NCBI RefSeq assembly: GCF_000814475.1
Contig: NZ_JSVC01000033.1
Location: 1 to 33,873, forward strand
DNA from: Flavihumibacter solisilvae
Lineage (GTDB): Bacteria; Bacteroidota; Bacteroidia; Chitinophagales; Chitinophagaceae
DNA: 33,873 bases
Direction: 5' to 3'
Shown one piece after another: positions 1-8,306 of this stretch (its first letter is position 1; each line of letters starts with the position of its first letter). The translations under genes and the position numbers were made by a program. The notes beneath the pieces are model-generated. The model did not search any database, was not told the DNA's origin, and saw only the letters and a program-made list of their open reading frames with translations.

Positions 1-506
1 TTGCAATCAGCTTTTATGTGTTCAATTTCGCAGTTTACTTCTCTTTGGCAATATTCATCAGCAATTTCAATTTCAAACGCGACGATAAGCACTTCAAGGT
101 GTTGCGGTATATTCATGTTAAACGACGAGGTGAACTGATCACGGTTACTGCTCATGCGTTTGTATAAAGGATAAGCGCTGATAAATTGATGATATAATAC
201 TTCTAGGGAAGCCATTAACGGATCAGATGAAGTATATAGTACTCCAAAACTTCTCGAAGGATTGAATCGACCTCCCTGCATTGCGTTAAATTCTAGACTT
301 TTCTCAAAAAACTTATCTTGTCCATTGAAGACGACATCAGAGATCATTTCATGTTTAAATGGTGACAGCACATCAGTCATCCACCAATTTGGAACTAGGC
401 GATCACCTGAGATATGATTTCGGTGGGCAGTATTCCAACTTAAGGACGCATCATCTGAGATCATCCAAATGAGTTTACTAAACTCGATCGCACGATAGAC
501 TTTCAT
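1..506 (-). CDS. RES-domain protein, partial (3' end beyond window)
   Basis: Reading leftward from an ATG at 506, the frame stays open for 168 codons to the window edge, so the C-terminus is missing. Visible RES-family features are an early Arg (VYRAIE, R5), the signature G78-G79-R80-F81-N82-P83 followed by VLYTSSDP (Y91), and E102 in the next helix (ASLEVLYH). RES proteins such as ParT and MbcT are NAD-degrading or ADP-ribosylating toxins (family knowledge). The conserved C-terminal Ser would lie outside the window. The start ATG overlaps the stop of the upstream gene as ATGA, which implies translational coupling. The partner is not the Xre/DUF2384 antitoxin usually paired with RES toxins. 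The DNA is clearly AT-richer than the neighbouring dnaE, suggesting acquisition. RES-family assignment is fairly firm; toxin function is inference. Confidence 0.75.
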   Translation of the reverse strand, partial: MKVYRAIEFSKLIWMISDDASLSWNTAHRNHISGDRLVPNWWMTDVLSPFKHEMISDVVFNGQDKFFEKSLEFNAMQGGRFNPSRSFGVLYTSSDPLMASLEVLYHQFISAYPLYKRMSSNRDQFTSSFNMNIPQHLEVLIVAFEIEIADEYCQREVNCEIEHIKADC

Positions 507-1054
507 AATTTTCTTCCGCTACCAAGAGCAGTTTCGATTTCTAATATTATATTTTCAATAACATCTTTTTGAGTCAAAAAAAGATTCTCATAATTAGCCA
601 GTTTCTCCTGACTTTTTGTCAAACTTTCTTCCAATCTCCGCGTGTTTTTTATTGACATTTTGTTTCTAGTCTTTAAAATTTTGTCTATCTCACTTTCTCT
701 ATTTTTTTTGAGATTGTTTATTTTTTTGACGTATTGAGTAAGGTAGGTCATAGAGTCTGCGCCTTGTGATATTGCCTGCGGTAAGTTTCCTTTTTGCAAC
801 CATTTATAAAGTTTCTGAGGATCTTTGATTTTTGTGGATGCGTATAGATAGATCTTTAGAAATTTTTTTGATAATTCATTTCTTTCTTCAATTGATTCCA
901 GGCCTTGCAACAAATCAAGATAAATTTCAGGAAACAGTTTTTTTAAACTAAGATCTGTTAGTATGTCGTAATGAGATTGCTCTGAAACCCTGTCAGGTGT
1001 CCTGTCGGCATTTTTAAATTCGATTTGTCGTGCGGCAAGAAAGATATTGTTCAT
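503..1054 (-). CDS. Coiled-coil protein coupled to the RES gene; possible antitoxin
   Basis: This gene encodes a 183-aa, Lys/Glu-rich protein of no family I recognise. Residues about 1-95 look globular and alpha-helical, and residues about 100-172 have the heptad-like hydrophobic spacing of a long coiled coil. It has no signal peptide, membrane segment or recognisable helix-turn-helix. Its stop overlaps the RES start by 4 bp, and it is the first gene of the pair, which is the position an antitoxin usually takes. It lacks the Xre-like DNA-binding and DUF2384 features of ParS/MbcA antitoxins. If it neutralises the RES protein it would be a different type of partner. Role is inferred from position only. 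Confidence 0.6.
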   Translation of the reverse strand: MNNIFLAARQIEFKNADRTPDRVSEQSHYDILTDLSLKKLFPEIYLDLLQGLESIEERNELSKKFLKIYLYASTKIKDPQKLYKWLQKGNLPQAISQGADSMTYLTQYVKKINNLKKNRESEIDKILKTRNKMSIKNTRRLEESLTKSQEKLANYENLFLTQKDVIENIILEIETALGSGRKL

Positions 1055-1301
1055 TAGTAAGCTAGATTTGTTTCTTCGCCTCCTGAATCACACCATTCTC
1101 TTTTAAAGACTTTTGGTAAGGATAAGGGGGCGTTCGGTAAGGGATAACCGAATTAAGAGATTAATATATTATAAAGCAATGGATTATGCAACCGGGAAAA
1201 ATCCCGTATTTACAATTTTAATCTTGTTGGTTGCCCTGTACATACCTGTTATACAAGTTTCCACTTATTAATCTTGCATTTTAACCAGAGTGGCGCGCAA
1301 T
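1055..1301. other. Intergenic region without a gene
   Basis: AT-rich spacer between the RES unit start and the trxA terminator. It holds a short hairpin, CGGGA/TCCCG with a 4-nt loop (1193-1206), and a loosely repeated GGTAAGGATAAGG / GGTAAGGGATAA stretch near 1115-1148. No convincing TAnnTTTG element points toward the RES unit. I see no small gene. Confidence 0.5.
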
Positions 1302-1329
1302 AAAAAAGGTGTCGCTCTTGCGACACCTT
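1302..1329 (-). terminator. Rho-independent terminator of trxA
   Basis: A perfect 10-bp stem, AAGGTGTCGC/GCGACACCTT (1306-1329), has a 4-nt loop. On the minus strand it is followed by a run of T (the A-run at 1302-1307). It lies about 30 nt after the trxA stop and is a textbook intrinsic terminator for that gene. Confidence 0.85.
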
Positions 1330-1357
1330 CACTTTATAGGGAGGAAGTTGAGTCTGA

Positions 1358-1675
1358 TTAGATATGCGCCTCGATCTTCTTAACGAAGTTGGCCTTGGGC
1401 TGGGCACCTACGAGCTTGTCTACCACCTGGCCGTTCTTGATGAACAGGATGGCGGGGATAGAGGTGATGCCGTAGTTGATGGAAAGCTGGGGGTTGTTGT
1501 CAACGTTTACTTTACCGATCTTAACCTTTCCGTTGTACTCCTTCGATAACTCTTCGATCACCGGACCGATGGCGCGGCAAGGTCCACACCACTCTGCCCA
1601 GAAATCCAATACACTCAATTTGTCTGATGCGATAACCTCAGTCTGGAAGTTGGCATCTGTGATTTCTAAAGCCAT
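1358..1675 (-). CDS. trxA: Thioredoxin
   Basis: A 105-aa single-domain thioredoxin, the cytoplasmic dithiol reductant for ribonucleotide reductase, methionine sulfoxide reductases and other targets. The active site W29-C30-G31-P32-C33 is intact, the cis-proline loop is present (SIPAILF), and length is normal for the family. No signal peptide is seen, so it is cytoplasmic. It lies 113 nt after dnaE on the same strand, and has its own candidate -7 element and a strong terminator, so it can be transcribed alone. Confidence 0.97.
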   Translation of the reverse strand: MALEITDANFQTEVIASDKLSVLDFWAEWCGPCRAIGPVIEELSKEYNGKVKIGKVNVDNNPQLSINYGITSIPAILFIKNGQVVDKLVGAQPKANFVKKIEAHI

Positions 1676-1718
1676 GTTTTATTGTTTTATTGATTTTGAT
1701 TTCGTACCTATTAGAACG

Positions 1719-1726
1719 CAAATTTA
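1719..1726 (-). promoter_or_regulatory. Candidate -7 promoter element of trxA
   Basis: The minus strand reads TAAATTTG here, an exact match to the Bacteroidota -7 consensus TAnnTTTG, 43 nt before the trxA ATG. I do not see a clear -33 TTG at the right spacing. Confidence 0.45.
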
Positions 1727-1788
1727 GGACCCTTGGTTTAATTCGGTTGTTATGGCATATATAATGTTCCACCATTTGTTAACACCTG

Positions 1789-4700
1789 TTAATTAGTGTC
1801 AATTTTTACCTCCACTTCCGGCGTTTCCTGCAGCCAGGCAGTCAATTCGTCATTCATTTCCACCCCCGAATCTATACTATAAAGACTTGTTATCGTCTGC
1901 GTCTTCTGGTCCATCAGGTTCACCCTGATCGTCGTTTTGCCGGGGAACTTCTTCAGGTTGCCCTCCAAAAAGTTCAGCATGGGAGCGGAGAGGTGCCGCG
2001 GCTCCAGGTAGATCACCAGCTGCTTCGTAAGCTGTGCCTTGATGGTTTCCAGCAGCGTGATCCTTTCTATCTTGAACTCGTACTGATCACTGTTGAAGCG
2101 GCTCTTGAAGCTTCCCGTCAGGCATAGGTTCTTGCCCTTGTCGAGGTAGTCCTTGAAGCGCATATAGTCGTCGCCCCAGAGCATGATCTCGGTTTTGCCG
2201 GAATAGTCCTCCAGGGTCAGCGCCCCGAAATTGCGGCCGGTTTTGGTAATGCGGTGCTGCCCGTCGAGCACCAGTCCGGCCAGCCGGTAACTGCGCCCAC
2301 TGGCCATCATTACCGGGTTCTCCTTCAGCTCGTTGAAATCGGCCAGCGGCATAATGCCGTAGTGGCGCATCTCGAATTTGAAATTGTCGAGCGGGTGACC
2401 ACTCATGAAGATGCCCGTCACTTCCTTTTCCTTGTCGAGCCGGTCTGTCAGTCCCCACTCGTCGCAGGCTGGGATCTTCGGAATGGGCACATCCAGCACT
2501 GCCGGCAGGTCGCCGAACAGGGTATTGGTATTGCCCGTTGCCTGGGCCTGGATCACGTTACCATATTTGATGATCTTTTCCAGCCCGGTCGTATTGTCGC
2601 CCTGCGGCATAAAGAAGTACTGCGCCCGGTGCAGTTCGGGGAAGCAGTCGAATGCTCCCGCGTAGGCCAGGCTTTCCAGTGTTTTCTTGTTGGCCGCGCG
2701 CTGATTGATCCTTTTCACCATGTCGAAGATGGATTTAAATGGACCGTCCTTCGTGCGTTCGGCGATGATGCTTTCCACCGCGGCTTCACCCACGCCTTTA
2801 AGTCCACCCAGCCCGAAGCGGATCGCGCCTTCCTTATTCACCGCAAAACCCTGTTGGGATTCGTTCATATCCGGGCCAAGAACCGGTAATCCCATCCGCT
2901 TACACTCTTCCATGAAGAAGGTGATCTTTTCTATGGCGCCCGCGTTATTCAGCACCGCGGCCATGTATTCGGAAGGGTAGTGGGCCTTCAGGTAGGCCGT
3001 CTGGTAGGCCACAAAGGCGTAACAGGTAGAGTGCGATTTGTTGAAGGCGTACTGCGCGAAGGCTTCCCAGTCGGTCCAGATCTTTTCGAGCTTGTCGGCC
3101 GGGTGACCTTTTTCTGATGCGCCCTTAACGAACTGCACTTTCATTTTATCCAGGACAGACTTCTGCTTCTTACCCATGGCTTTCCGGAGAACGTCGGCGT
3201 CGCCCTTGCTGAAGCCCGCGAGACTCTGGGAGAGCAACATCACCTGTTCCTGGTACACTGTGATACCGTAGGTTTCCTGCAGGTATTCGGCCATTTCGGG
3301 AACGTCGTATACGATCTCTTCGCGGCCGTGTTTCCGGTCGATGAAGTTGGGGATATAGGCGAGCGGACCGGGACGGTACAGCGCGTTCATGGCGATGAGA
3401 TCGGCGAACTGGTCGGGCTTGAGGTCGCGGAGGTATTTCTGCATACCCGGACTTTCAAACTGGAAGGTCCCGATCGTATCGGCGCGCTGGTACAGCTGGA
3501 AGGTCTTTTCGTCGTCGAGGGGAACGTCGTCGATCACGATCTCAACGCCGTGGTTGGCCTTGATCATTGCCAGCGCGTTCTTGATGATGGTGAGGGTCTT
3601 GAGCCCCAGGAAGTCCATCTTGATAACGCCGGCGTCTTCGATGATGCTACCTTCAATTTGCGTAACGAGAAGATCTGAATCCTTGGCCGTACACACCGGG
3701 ATGATGCTCATCAGGTCGTCCGGCGCGATGATGATACCCGCGGCGTGAATGCCCGTGTTGCGCACGGAGCCTTCGAGACGTTCGGCTTCCTTCAGTACTG
3801 AGGCGCGGATGTCAGAGCCATTGTAAATTTCTCTCAGGCGCTTCACGTTCTCGATGTCTTCGGGACCGAGCTGTTCCTTTGACTCGAGTGATTTTTCGCC
3901 TTCCTTGTTGGTGAGGGGAGCTTTGAGTACGCGGCCGAGTTCGATGCCGGGTTTATCGGGCACCATCTTGGCGAGGGCGTTCGATTCGGCGAGCGGCAGG
4001 TCAAGCACGCGGGCTACGTCCTTGATACTCATCTTGGCGGCCATGGTACCGTAGGTCACGATCTGGGCCACCTGGTTCTTGCCGTATTTATTAACAACGT
4101 AGTCGATCACTTTCTGGCGGCCGTCGTCGTCGAAGTCGGTATCGATATCCGGCATGCTCTTCCGGTCGGGGTTCAGGAACCTTTCGAACAGCAGGTTGTA
4201 CTTGATCGGGTCAATATTGGTGATGCCGATACAGTAGGCCACCGCGGAGCCGGCTGCGGATCCACGTCCGGGTCCCACGAATACGCCGAGGTCTCTACCC
4301 GCTTTGATGAAATCACCCACGATCAGGAAGTAACCCGCGAATCCCATCGTTTTGATGGTGAAGAGCTCGAAGTCGAGCCGTTCCTGGATATCGGGGGTTA
4401 TTTCTGAGTAGCGTTGTGCAGCGCCTTCGTAAGTGAGGTGCTTGAGGTATTCCCACTGGTTAAGGTTGGAATCGCCATGAACCTGGAATTCCTTCGGCAG
4501 GGGGAAGGCGGGTAGCAGGATATCCTTCTTCAGGTTGAGGAGCTCGACGCGGTCGACAATTATATTGGTATTGTCGATGGCTTCGGGCACGTCGGCGAAG
4601 AGGTCCTTCATTTCCTGCGAGCTCTTGAAATAGAACTGGTCGTTCGGGAATTTGAAGCGCCGGTTTTTCGGGGCGCCGTCATCGTTCACGAAATCGTCGA

Positions 4701-5427
4701 AGCCGGGTGTGGCTTGTTTTTCTCCCGTGTTGATGCAGAGGAGGATATCGTGGGCGTTGGAATCTGACTTGTCGGTATAGTGGCTGTCGTTGGTGGCGAT
4801 GACAGGCACATTGTATTTCTTGGCGAATTTCAGGAGTGTTTGGTTAATCACTTCCTGTTCCTTCATGTTATGGCGTTGCAGTTCGATGAAGTAGTCGTCG
4901 CCGAAGATATCGAGCCACCATTTGAATTCTTTCTCTGCATCCTCTTCGGAGTCGTGGAGGATGGTCTGCGGTACGTAGGCACCAATGCAGCAGGTGGTGG
5001 CGATCAGTCCTTCGTGGTATTTTTCGATCAGTTCCTTATCGATCCGCGGGTACTTGGAGTACATGCCTTCCACGTAGCCGAGGGAAGTCAGTTTGATGAG
5101 GTTCTGGTAGCCGGTCGCGTTCTTGGCGAGAAGTACCTGGTGGTAGCGTTCGTCCTTTTGTTCTTTCGTGAACTGTTTGCGATGGCGGTCTTTCACGATA
5201 TAGAATTCGCAGCCGACAACGGGTTTCACGAGTGGTTTGCCATCCTCACCTTTATGCTTATACGCTTCGGACACGAATTCGAATGCGCCGAACATGTTAC
5301 CATGGTCGGTGATGGCGATGGCGGGCATGTTATCCTTGACCGCCTTTTTATATAGTGACTGGATGCTCGCGGCTCCGTCGAGCAGCGAGTATTGGGTATG
5401 ACAATGAAGGTGTGAGAATTTCGACAT
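1789..5427 (-). CDS. dnaE: DNA polymerase III subunit alpha
   Basis: This is the catalytic subunit of the replicative polymerase, 1212 aa from the chosen ATG. An N-terminal PHP domain starts at once with HLHCHTQYSLLDGA. The family-C polymerase catalytic aspartates are visible as PDID (D427 and D429) and KMDFLG (D605). Finger and helix-hairpin-helix segments follow (KGVGEAAVESI), then an OB-fold near the C-terminus (RLAGLVLDGQHRITKTG). The open frame continues 167 codons upstream of this Met, but that stretch has no family similarity and covers the divergent gene's promoter and 5' end, so the start MSKFSHLHCH is preferred. The sequence is GC-rich and housekeeping in character. trxA follows on the same strand. 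Confidence 0.97.
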   Translation of the reverse strand: MSKFSHLHCHTQYSLLDGAASIQSLYKKAVKDNMPAIAITDHGNMFGAFEFVSEAYKHKGEDGKPLVKPVVGCEFYIVKDRHRKQFTKEQKDERYHQVLLAKNATGYQNLIKLTSLGYVEGMYSKYPRIDKELIEKYHEGLIATTCCIGAYVPQTILHDSEEDAEKEFKWWLDIFGDDYFIELQRHNMKEQEVINQTLLKFAKKYNVPVIATNDSHYTDKSDSNAHDILLCINTGEKQATPGFDDFVNDDGAPKNRRFKFPNDQFYFKSSQEMKDLFADVPEAIDNTNIIVDRVELLNLKKDILLPAFPLPKEFQVHGDSNLNQWEYLKHLTYEGAAQRYSEITPDIQERLDFELFTIKTMGFAGYFLIVGDFIKAGRDLGVFVGPGRGSAAGSAVAYCIGITNIDPIKYNLLFERFLNPDRKSMPDIDTDFDDDGRQKVIDYVVNKYGKNQVAQIVTYGTMAAKMSIKDVARVLDLPLAESNALAKMVPDKPGIELGRVLKAPLTNKEGEKSLESKEQLGPEDIENVKRLREIYNGSDIRASVLKEAERLEGSVRNTGIHAAGIIIAPDDLMSIIPVCTAKDSDLLVTQIEGSIIEDAGVIKMDFLGLKTLTIIKNALAMIKANHGVEIVIDDVPLDDEKTFQLYQRADTIGTFQFESPGMQKYLRDLKPDQFADLIAMNALYRPGPLAYIPNFIDRKHGREEIVYDVPEMAEYLQETYGITVYQEQVMLLSQSLAGFSKGDADVLRKAMGKKQKSVLDKMKVQFVKGASEKGHPADKLEKIWTDWEAFAQYAFNKSHSTCYAFVAYQTAYLKAHYPSEYMAAVLNNAGAIEKITFFMEECKRMGLPVLGPDMNESQQGFAVNKEGAIRFGLGGLKGVGEAAVESIIAERTKDGPFKSIFDMVKRINQRAANKKTLESLAYAGAFDCFPELHRAQYFFMPQGDNTTGLEKIIKYGNVIQAQATGNTNTLFGDLPAVLDVPIPKIPACDEWGLTDRLDKEKEVTGIFMSGHPLDNFKFEMRHYGIMPLADFNELKENPVMMASGRSYRLAGLVLDGQHRITKTGRNFGALTLEDYSGKTEIMLWGDDYMRFKDYLDKGKNLCLTGSFKSRFNSDQYEFKIERITLLETIKAQLTKQLVIYLEPRHLSAPMLNFLEGNLKKFPGKTTIRVNLMDQKTQTITSLYSIDSGVEMNDELTAWLQETPEVEVKIDTN

Positions 5428-5529
5428 ATGGACCTGCAAGTAACAATTTTTTGGGGTGGTGAGTTTAGAGAAGTTATCCCCTTGTGGGGGCGATTGTGTG
5501 CATATAAGCGGTATAAAATTTGTTTTGTT

Positions 5530-5537
5530 TAGTTTTG
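5530..5537 (+). promoter_or_regulatory. Candidate -7 element of the NlpC/P60 gene
   Basis: TAGTTTTG matches TAnnTTTG and lies 53 nt before the ATG at 5591, in the 163-nt divergent spacer shared with dnaE. No convincing -33 element is seen at the expected spacing. Confidence 0.35.
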
Positions 5538-5590
5538 CGCGGTTGACAGACCTCATAACGACCAGTCTTTCAACCCCCAACGACCCCAAA

Positions 5591-6262
5591 ATGAAGGTAT
5601 CCTTGAAGAAATTATTATATGTTTTACCTGCTGTTGTTGTGTTGACTGCCTGTGGCAGCTCGCGCAAGACGGCGGCTGAATCTTCCCCTACGGTTAAGCG
5701 TACAAAGCACAGTTCCCCCAAATTCATAGAAGGCATTTCGGTGACGCCCGGTGAAGAAGGTCCTGGTGCCGATGGCTCCGCCAATACCGGTCGCTTTTCG
5801 TCGCCCCGCGGCGGAGGGATGGGAGTGGGTGGCAATATCGAGAATGCCTCCGCGCTGCAGTTCAAGTACGCCATTATGATCGGCGCCGAAGTGGAAGCCC
5901 TGACGAACCTGGCCTTACTGCAGTTCATCGACGACTGGTACGGTACGCGCTATCGTTATGGAGGCACCACGAAGAGCGGTGTGGATTGCTCCGGTTTTGT
6001 GTGTGCCCTGACTTCCGACGTTTACGGCCTCTCGGTTCCCCGCACGTCCCGCGAGCAGTTTGACCGCGCCCAGAAGGTGCCGGTGGGCTCCCTGCAGGAG
6101 GGCGACCTGGTGTTCTTCAATACCCGTGGTGGTGTGTCGCACGTGGGTGTGTACCTCGGCAATAATAAGTTCGTTCACGCTTCGACTTCTTCAGGTGTGG
6201 TGATCAGTGACCTGGATGAGGATTATTACAGGCGGAGGTTCGTTGGGGCGGGGAGGTTATAA
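5591..6262 (+). CDS. NlpC/P60 (C40) peptidoglycan hydrolase lipoprotein
   Basis: A 223-aa protein whose family cleaves stem peptides of peptidoglycan (gamma-D-Glu to diamino acid bonds). It starts with a lipoprotein signal whose lipobox ends LTAC (C21), so it should be anchored in a membrane on the periplasmic side. A low-complexity Ser/Gly/Pro linker follows (about 22-95). The C40 domain has catalytic C133 in DCSGFV, H184 in VSHVGVYLG and H196 in FVHAST. The open frame extends upstream to 5456, but the Met at 5591 gives the perfect signal peptide. The next gene begins on the very next base after its TAA, so the two may be translationally coupled. Most likely a cell-wall remodelling enzyme; an effector role is only a possibility raised by the neighbour. 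Confidence 0.92.
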   Translation: MKVSLKKLLYVLPAVVVLTACGSSRKTAAESSPTVKRTKHSSPKFIEGISVTPGEEGPGADGSANTGRFSSPRGGGMGVGGNIENASALQFKYAIMIGAEVEALTNLALLQFIDDWYGTRYRYGGTTKSGVDCSGFVCALTSDVYGLSVPRTSREQFDRAQKVPVGSLQEGDLVFFNTRGGVSHVGVYLGNNKFVHASTSSGVVISDLDEDYYRRRFVGAGRL

Positions 6263-6664
6263 ATGGTCCAGCAAATAATTTTCCGATCCCTCTGGGACGA
6301 TGAACACATGGTCGAATACCAGGTTGAAGCCCGAAACGAGATAAACTCAACGACTATCAAATTTTATGGCAATGATGATGAATTCAACAGTTTTGGCGCA
6401 GACCTAAAGGCTTTTCCTCAATCTATCGATGCCGAAGTAAATTTTGGTTCCAGCGGTGATTTCCTGGAATTGCGGGTGTTTTGCTATGAGCGGACCGGGC
6501 ATACTGCCATTCAGATTAAAACAGACAACCTGGAAAGTGTGCCTTATAACAGTAAAGCTGAGTTCTGCTTATTGACTTTTCCTGCATCAGTCAATAATCT
6601 CGGACTGCTCTTGCAGCACTGGAACCCGAGGCTGGTCAAAGAAGTTGCCTGGACGGCAGAGTAA
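6263..6664 (+). CDS. Uncharacterised protein, paralogue 1 of a tandem family
   Basis: A 133-aa soluble protein with no signal peptide. It begins one base after the stop of the NlpC/P60 gene. It is clearly homologous to the product of 6919-7356 along its full length: QQ-IFR-L at the start, Q-EAR, a FYG-DEF-SFG-DL-FPQ block, an R-F-Y-TG-AI-I-TDN block, and EF--LT-PAS-N-LG-LL-HWNP near the end. The layout (N-terminal strands, then a DL..FP helix, a G-containing strand block and a final L..LL-H helix) recalls WapI-like immunity proteins of polymorphic toxin systems, but I cannot establish that homology by eye. AT-richer than dnaE. Function unknown. Confidence 0.75.
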   Translation: MVQQIIFRSLWDDEHMVEYQVEARNEINSTTIKFYGNDDEFNSFGADLKAFPQSIDAEVNFGSSGDFLELRVFCYERTGHTAIQIKTDNLESVPYNSKAEFCLLTFPASVNNLGLLLQHWNPRLVKEVAWTAE

Positions 6665-6680
6665 TACATATCTTACCTGG

Positions 6681-6854
6681 ATGAAAACCGGAAAAAACTT
6701 CAAAATATCATTAGAGGAGCTTTCCTTGAAGGGTAAGGCTATCATCGCACAACAATCAGAAATCTCCTTGTCGAAAGCTTTGGCTCAAATCCAACAGCTA
6801 AAAGCGAATTCGAAAGTAGGTCAACACTCAAAAAAAAGCAGGCTGAATTCTTAA
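6681..6854 (+). CDS. Possible small protein, 57 aa
   Basis: A short frame starts at an ATG 17 nt after the preceding stop and is rich in Lys, Ser and Gln. Its middle (about 10-40) could form an amphipathic helix. It recognisably matches nothing. It fills the spacer between the two tandem paralogues and could equally be non-coding. A T-rich stretch follows (6883-6915). Confidence 0.25.
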   Translation: MKTGKNFKISLEELSLKGKAIIAQQSEISLSKALAQIQQLKANSKVGQHSKKSRLNS

Positions 6855-6918
6855 TAACCAGGTTTGCACCGTTGGTAAACTTTTTCACTTTTTCCTTTTT
6901 AATTTTTACTTTTCTCCC

Positions 6919-7356
6919 GTGCCTTGCCAACAACTCATTTTTCGTGCGCTTTCAATAGATGACGAAGACGTGGTTCAATTCCAGGTCGAAGCCAGAAGTG
7001 CGACCATCGCAGCCACCATTGAGTTTTATGGGTATGCTGATGAGTTCAGGAGCTTTGGTGAAGATCTGAGGTCTTTTCCTCAAACTGTCGTCAGCGAGGT
7101 GACTTACAAAAACAGCGTCAATCTTCGTGATCAGACGAATCATTACCTGCTCATCCGGATCTTTTCTTATGACCCGACAGGAAGGTCCGCAATTCATATC
7201 ACCACTGATAACCAGGAGGGCGAGCCATATCGCAATACCAGCGAGTTCTACATTCTCACATCCCCTGCATCCATTAATGAGCTTGGCACCTTGCTGCGAC
7301 ACTGGAACCCGATATCGGTTAGAGAAATTACATGGATGGCGGTCGGTTTTTCGTAA
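6919..7356 (+). CDS. Uncharacterised protein, paralogue 2 of a tandem family
   Basis: A 145-aa protein starting at GTG. The start is supported because similarity to the upstream paralogue begins immediately (QQLIFRAL versus QQIIFRSL). It differs from paralogue 1 mainly by a roughly 7-residue insertion around residues 65-75 and a short C-terminal extension. Conserved features are Q-EAR, FYG-ADEF-SFG-DL-SFPQ, a Y-TG-SAI-I-TDN block and LLRHWNP. There is no signal peptide or membrane segment. A tandem pair of divergent copies is the arrangement often seen for immunity genes, but this is inference from context. Confidence 0.75.
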   Translation: MPCQQLIFRALSIDDEDVVQFQVEARSATIAATIEFYGYADEFRSFGEDLRSFPQTVVSEVTYKNSVNLRDQTNHYLLIRIFSYDPTGRSAIHITTDNQEGEPYRNTSEFYILTSPASINELGTLLRHWNPISVREITWMAVGFS

Positions 7357-7426
7357 GATCCGACGTTAATAGCCACCGGTACCACCCAACTACTTTCAAA
7401 ACCACGCGAACTACTCGTGGAGGCGA

Positions 7427-7472
7427 GTATACCCGTGTATACCCGTGTATACTCGTATATACACGGGTATAC
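7427..7472. repeat. Phased 10-bp direct repeats with a 15-bp inverted repeat
   Basis: Two exact copies of GTATACCCGT (7427, 7437) and one near-copy, GTATACTCGT (7447), are followed by the reverse complement. Arm 7437-7451 pairs perfectly with 7458-7472, giving a 15-bp stem with a 6-nt loop. The repeat period equals one DNA helical turn. There is no T-run, so it is a poor terminator. It sits 88 nt before the ATG at 7560 and could be an operator, a recombination site or an mRNA structure. Confidence 0.8.
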
Positions 7473-7559
7473 ACTGAATTACTGTGAGAACTTTAATAAC
7501 ATTCGCGAATAATACTCATCCAGGGTTTCAAGGTCGCTTGATATTGTTGCTTCATCAAT

Positions 7560-8306
7560 ATGTTATTACTGGCACAAACACACGAATTTAGCAATCAGGA
7601 TGCGATTGAACTTCGAGATTTGGGATATCGGTTTGAAGGAATAGTTCCGGGTAAGATTACAGATGCATTCAACGATTTCGCTCCCAATTTCAATTTGCTC
7701 GAATTGGCGCTTCAGCTGGAGACAATTTTGAATGGCATTGCTCAACCGATTGAAAGAACGGTGCGATTTATCATTTCAGCCAACCCCGTTAGGTTAGAAG
7801 TCTGCTTTCGCTCTAATGATCCCTATCATACAGAATCTGGATTTGCAATGGAGCGAACATTCTACTACGTTAATGGTCGTCTTGAAGTTCGTCATGACTA
7901 TTTAACAATACCTGAAACTTTTCGGAATGCCGGTTTAGTTAAGCTTATCCTGCAAAAATGGCTGCAACAGTATATCAATATGAATGTTTCAAAAATCAAG
8001 GTACATGCGACCCGCATCGGCGGATATGTTTGGGCGAGACTACATTTTACCGCTGATTATCAGGATCATATGAGTAGTATTCTTGCCTCAGCAAAGAAAC
8101 AATTATCTCATGCAGAGTTTGAATACGCCAAACTGATTTATGAATCTTACTATGATAGGTATCCTTGCGGATTTGCCTTTCCCATTAGAGCTTGGGCATT
8201 AATGCCTGCGATGGAACGGGTTTTGCTCAATAGTTACTGGGAAGGCACGATCGACTTGCAAAACACAACTCAATTCGGTAATTTTACTACACATGTCTTC
8301 AAATAA
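7560..8306 (+). CDS. GNAT-like protein of unknown role; candidate toxin
   Basis: A 248-aa soluble protein. Residues about 65-165 resemble a GNAT-like fold: strands around 66-84, a strand RTFYYVNGRLEVRHDYLTI (99-117), a helix starting F121-R122-N-A-G125 where acetyltransferases carry the R/Q-x-x-G-x-G/A acyl-CoA loop, a strand VSKIKVHA (143-150), then GGYVWARLHF (154-163). The last piece is the motif type seen in GNAT-like domains of phage head proteins and polymorphic toxins. The acyl-CoA loop keeps R-x-x-G but has Val at its last position. The C-terminal 80 residues are helical and aromatic-rich. The next gene overlaps it by 14 bp. Fold assignment is by eye and moderate; a toxin role is inference. 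Confidence 0.65.
   Translation: MLLLAQTHEFSNQDAIELRDLGYRFEGIVPGKITDAFNDFAPNFNLLELALQLETILNGIAQPIERTVRFIISANPVRLEVCFRSNDPYHTESGFAMERTFYYVNGRLEVRHDYLTIPETFRNAGLVKLILQKWLQQYINMNVSKIKVHATRIGGYVWARLHFTADYQDHMSSILASAKKQLSHAEFEYAKLIYESYYDRYPCGFAFPIRAWALMPAMERVLLNSYWEGTIDLQNTTQFGNFTTHVFK

Noticed and set aside
2087-5355. Several long frames on both strands inside dnaE
   Set aside because: They are GC-rich frame shadows of a clearly functional dnaE and have no independent start signals or domains.
5428-5928. In-frame 167-codon extension upstream of the dnaE start
   Set aside because: It lacks any polymerase similarity, spans the divergent gene's promoter and 5' coding part, and the PHP domain begins exactly at the Met at 5427.
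7427-7472. CRISPR array
   Set aside because: The repeats are 10 bp without spacers and no cas gene is near.
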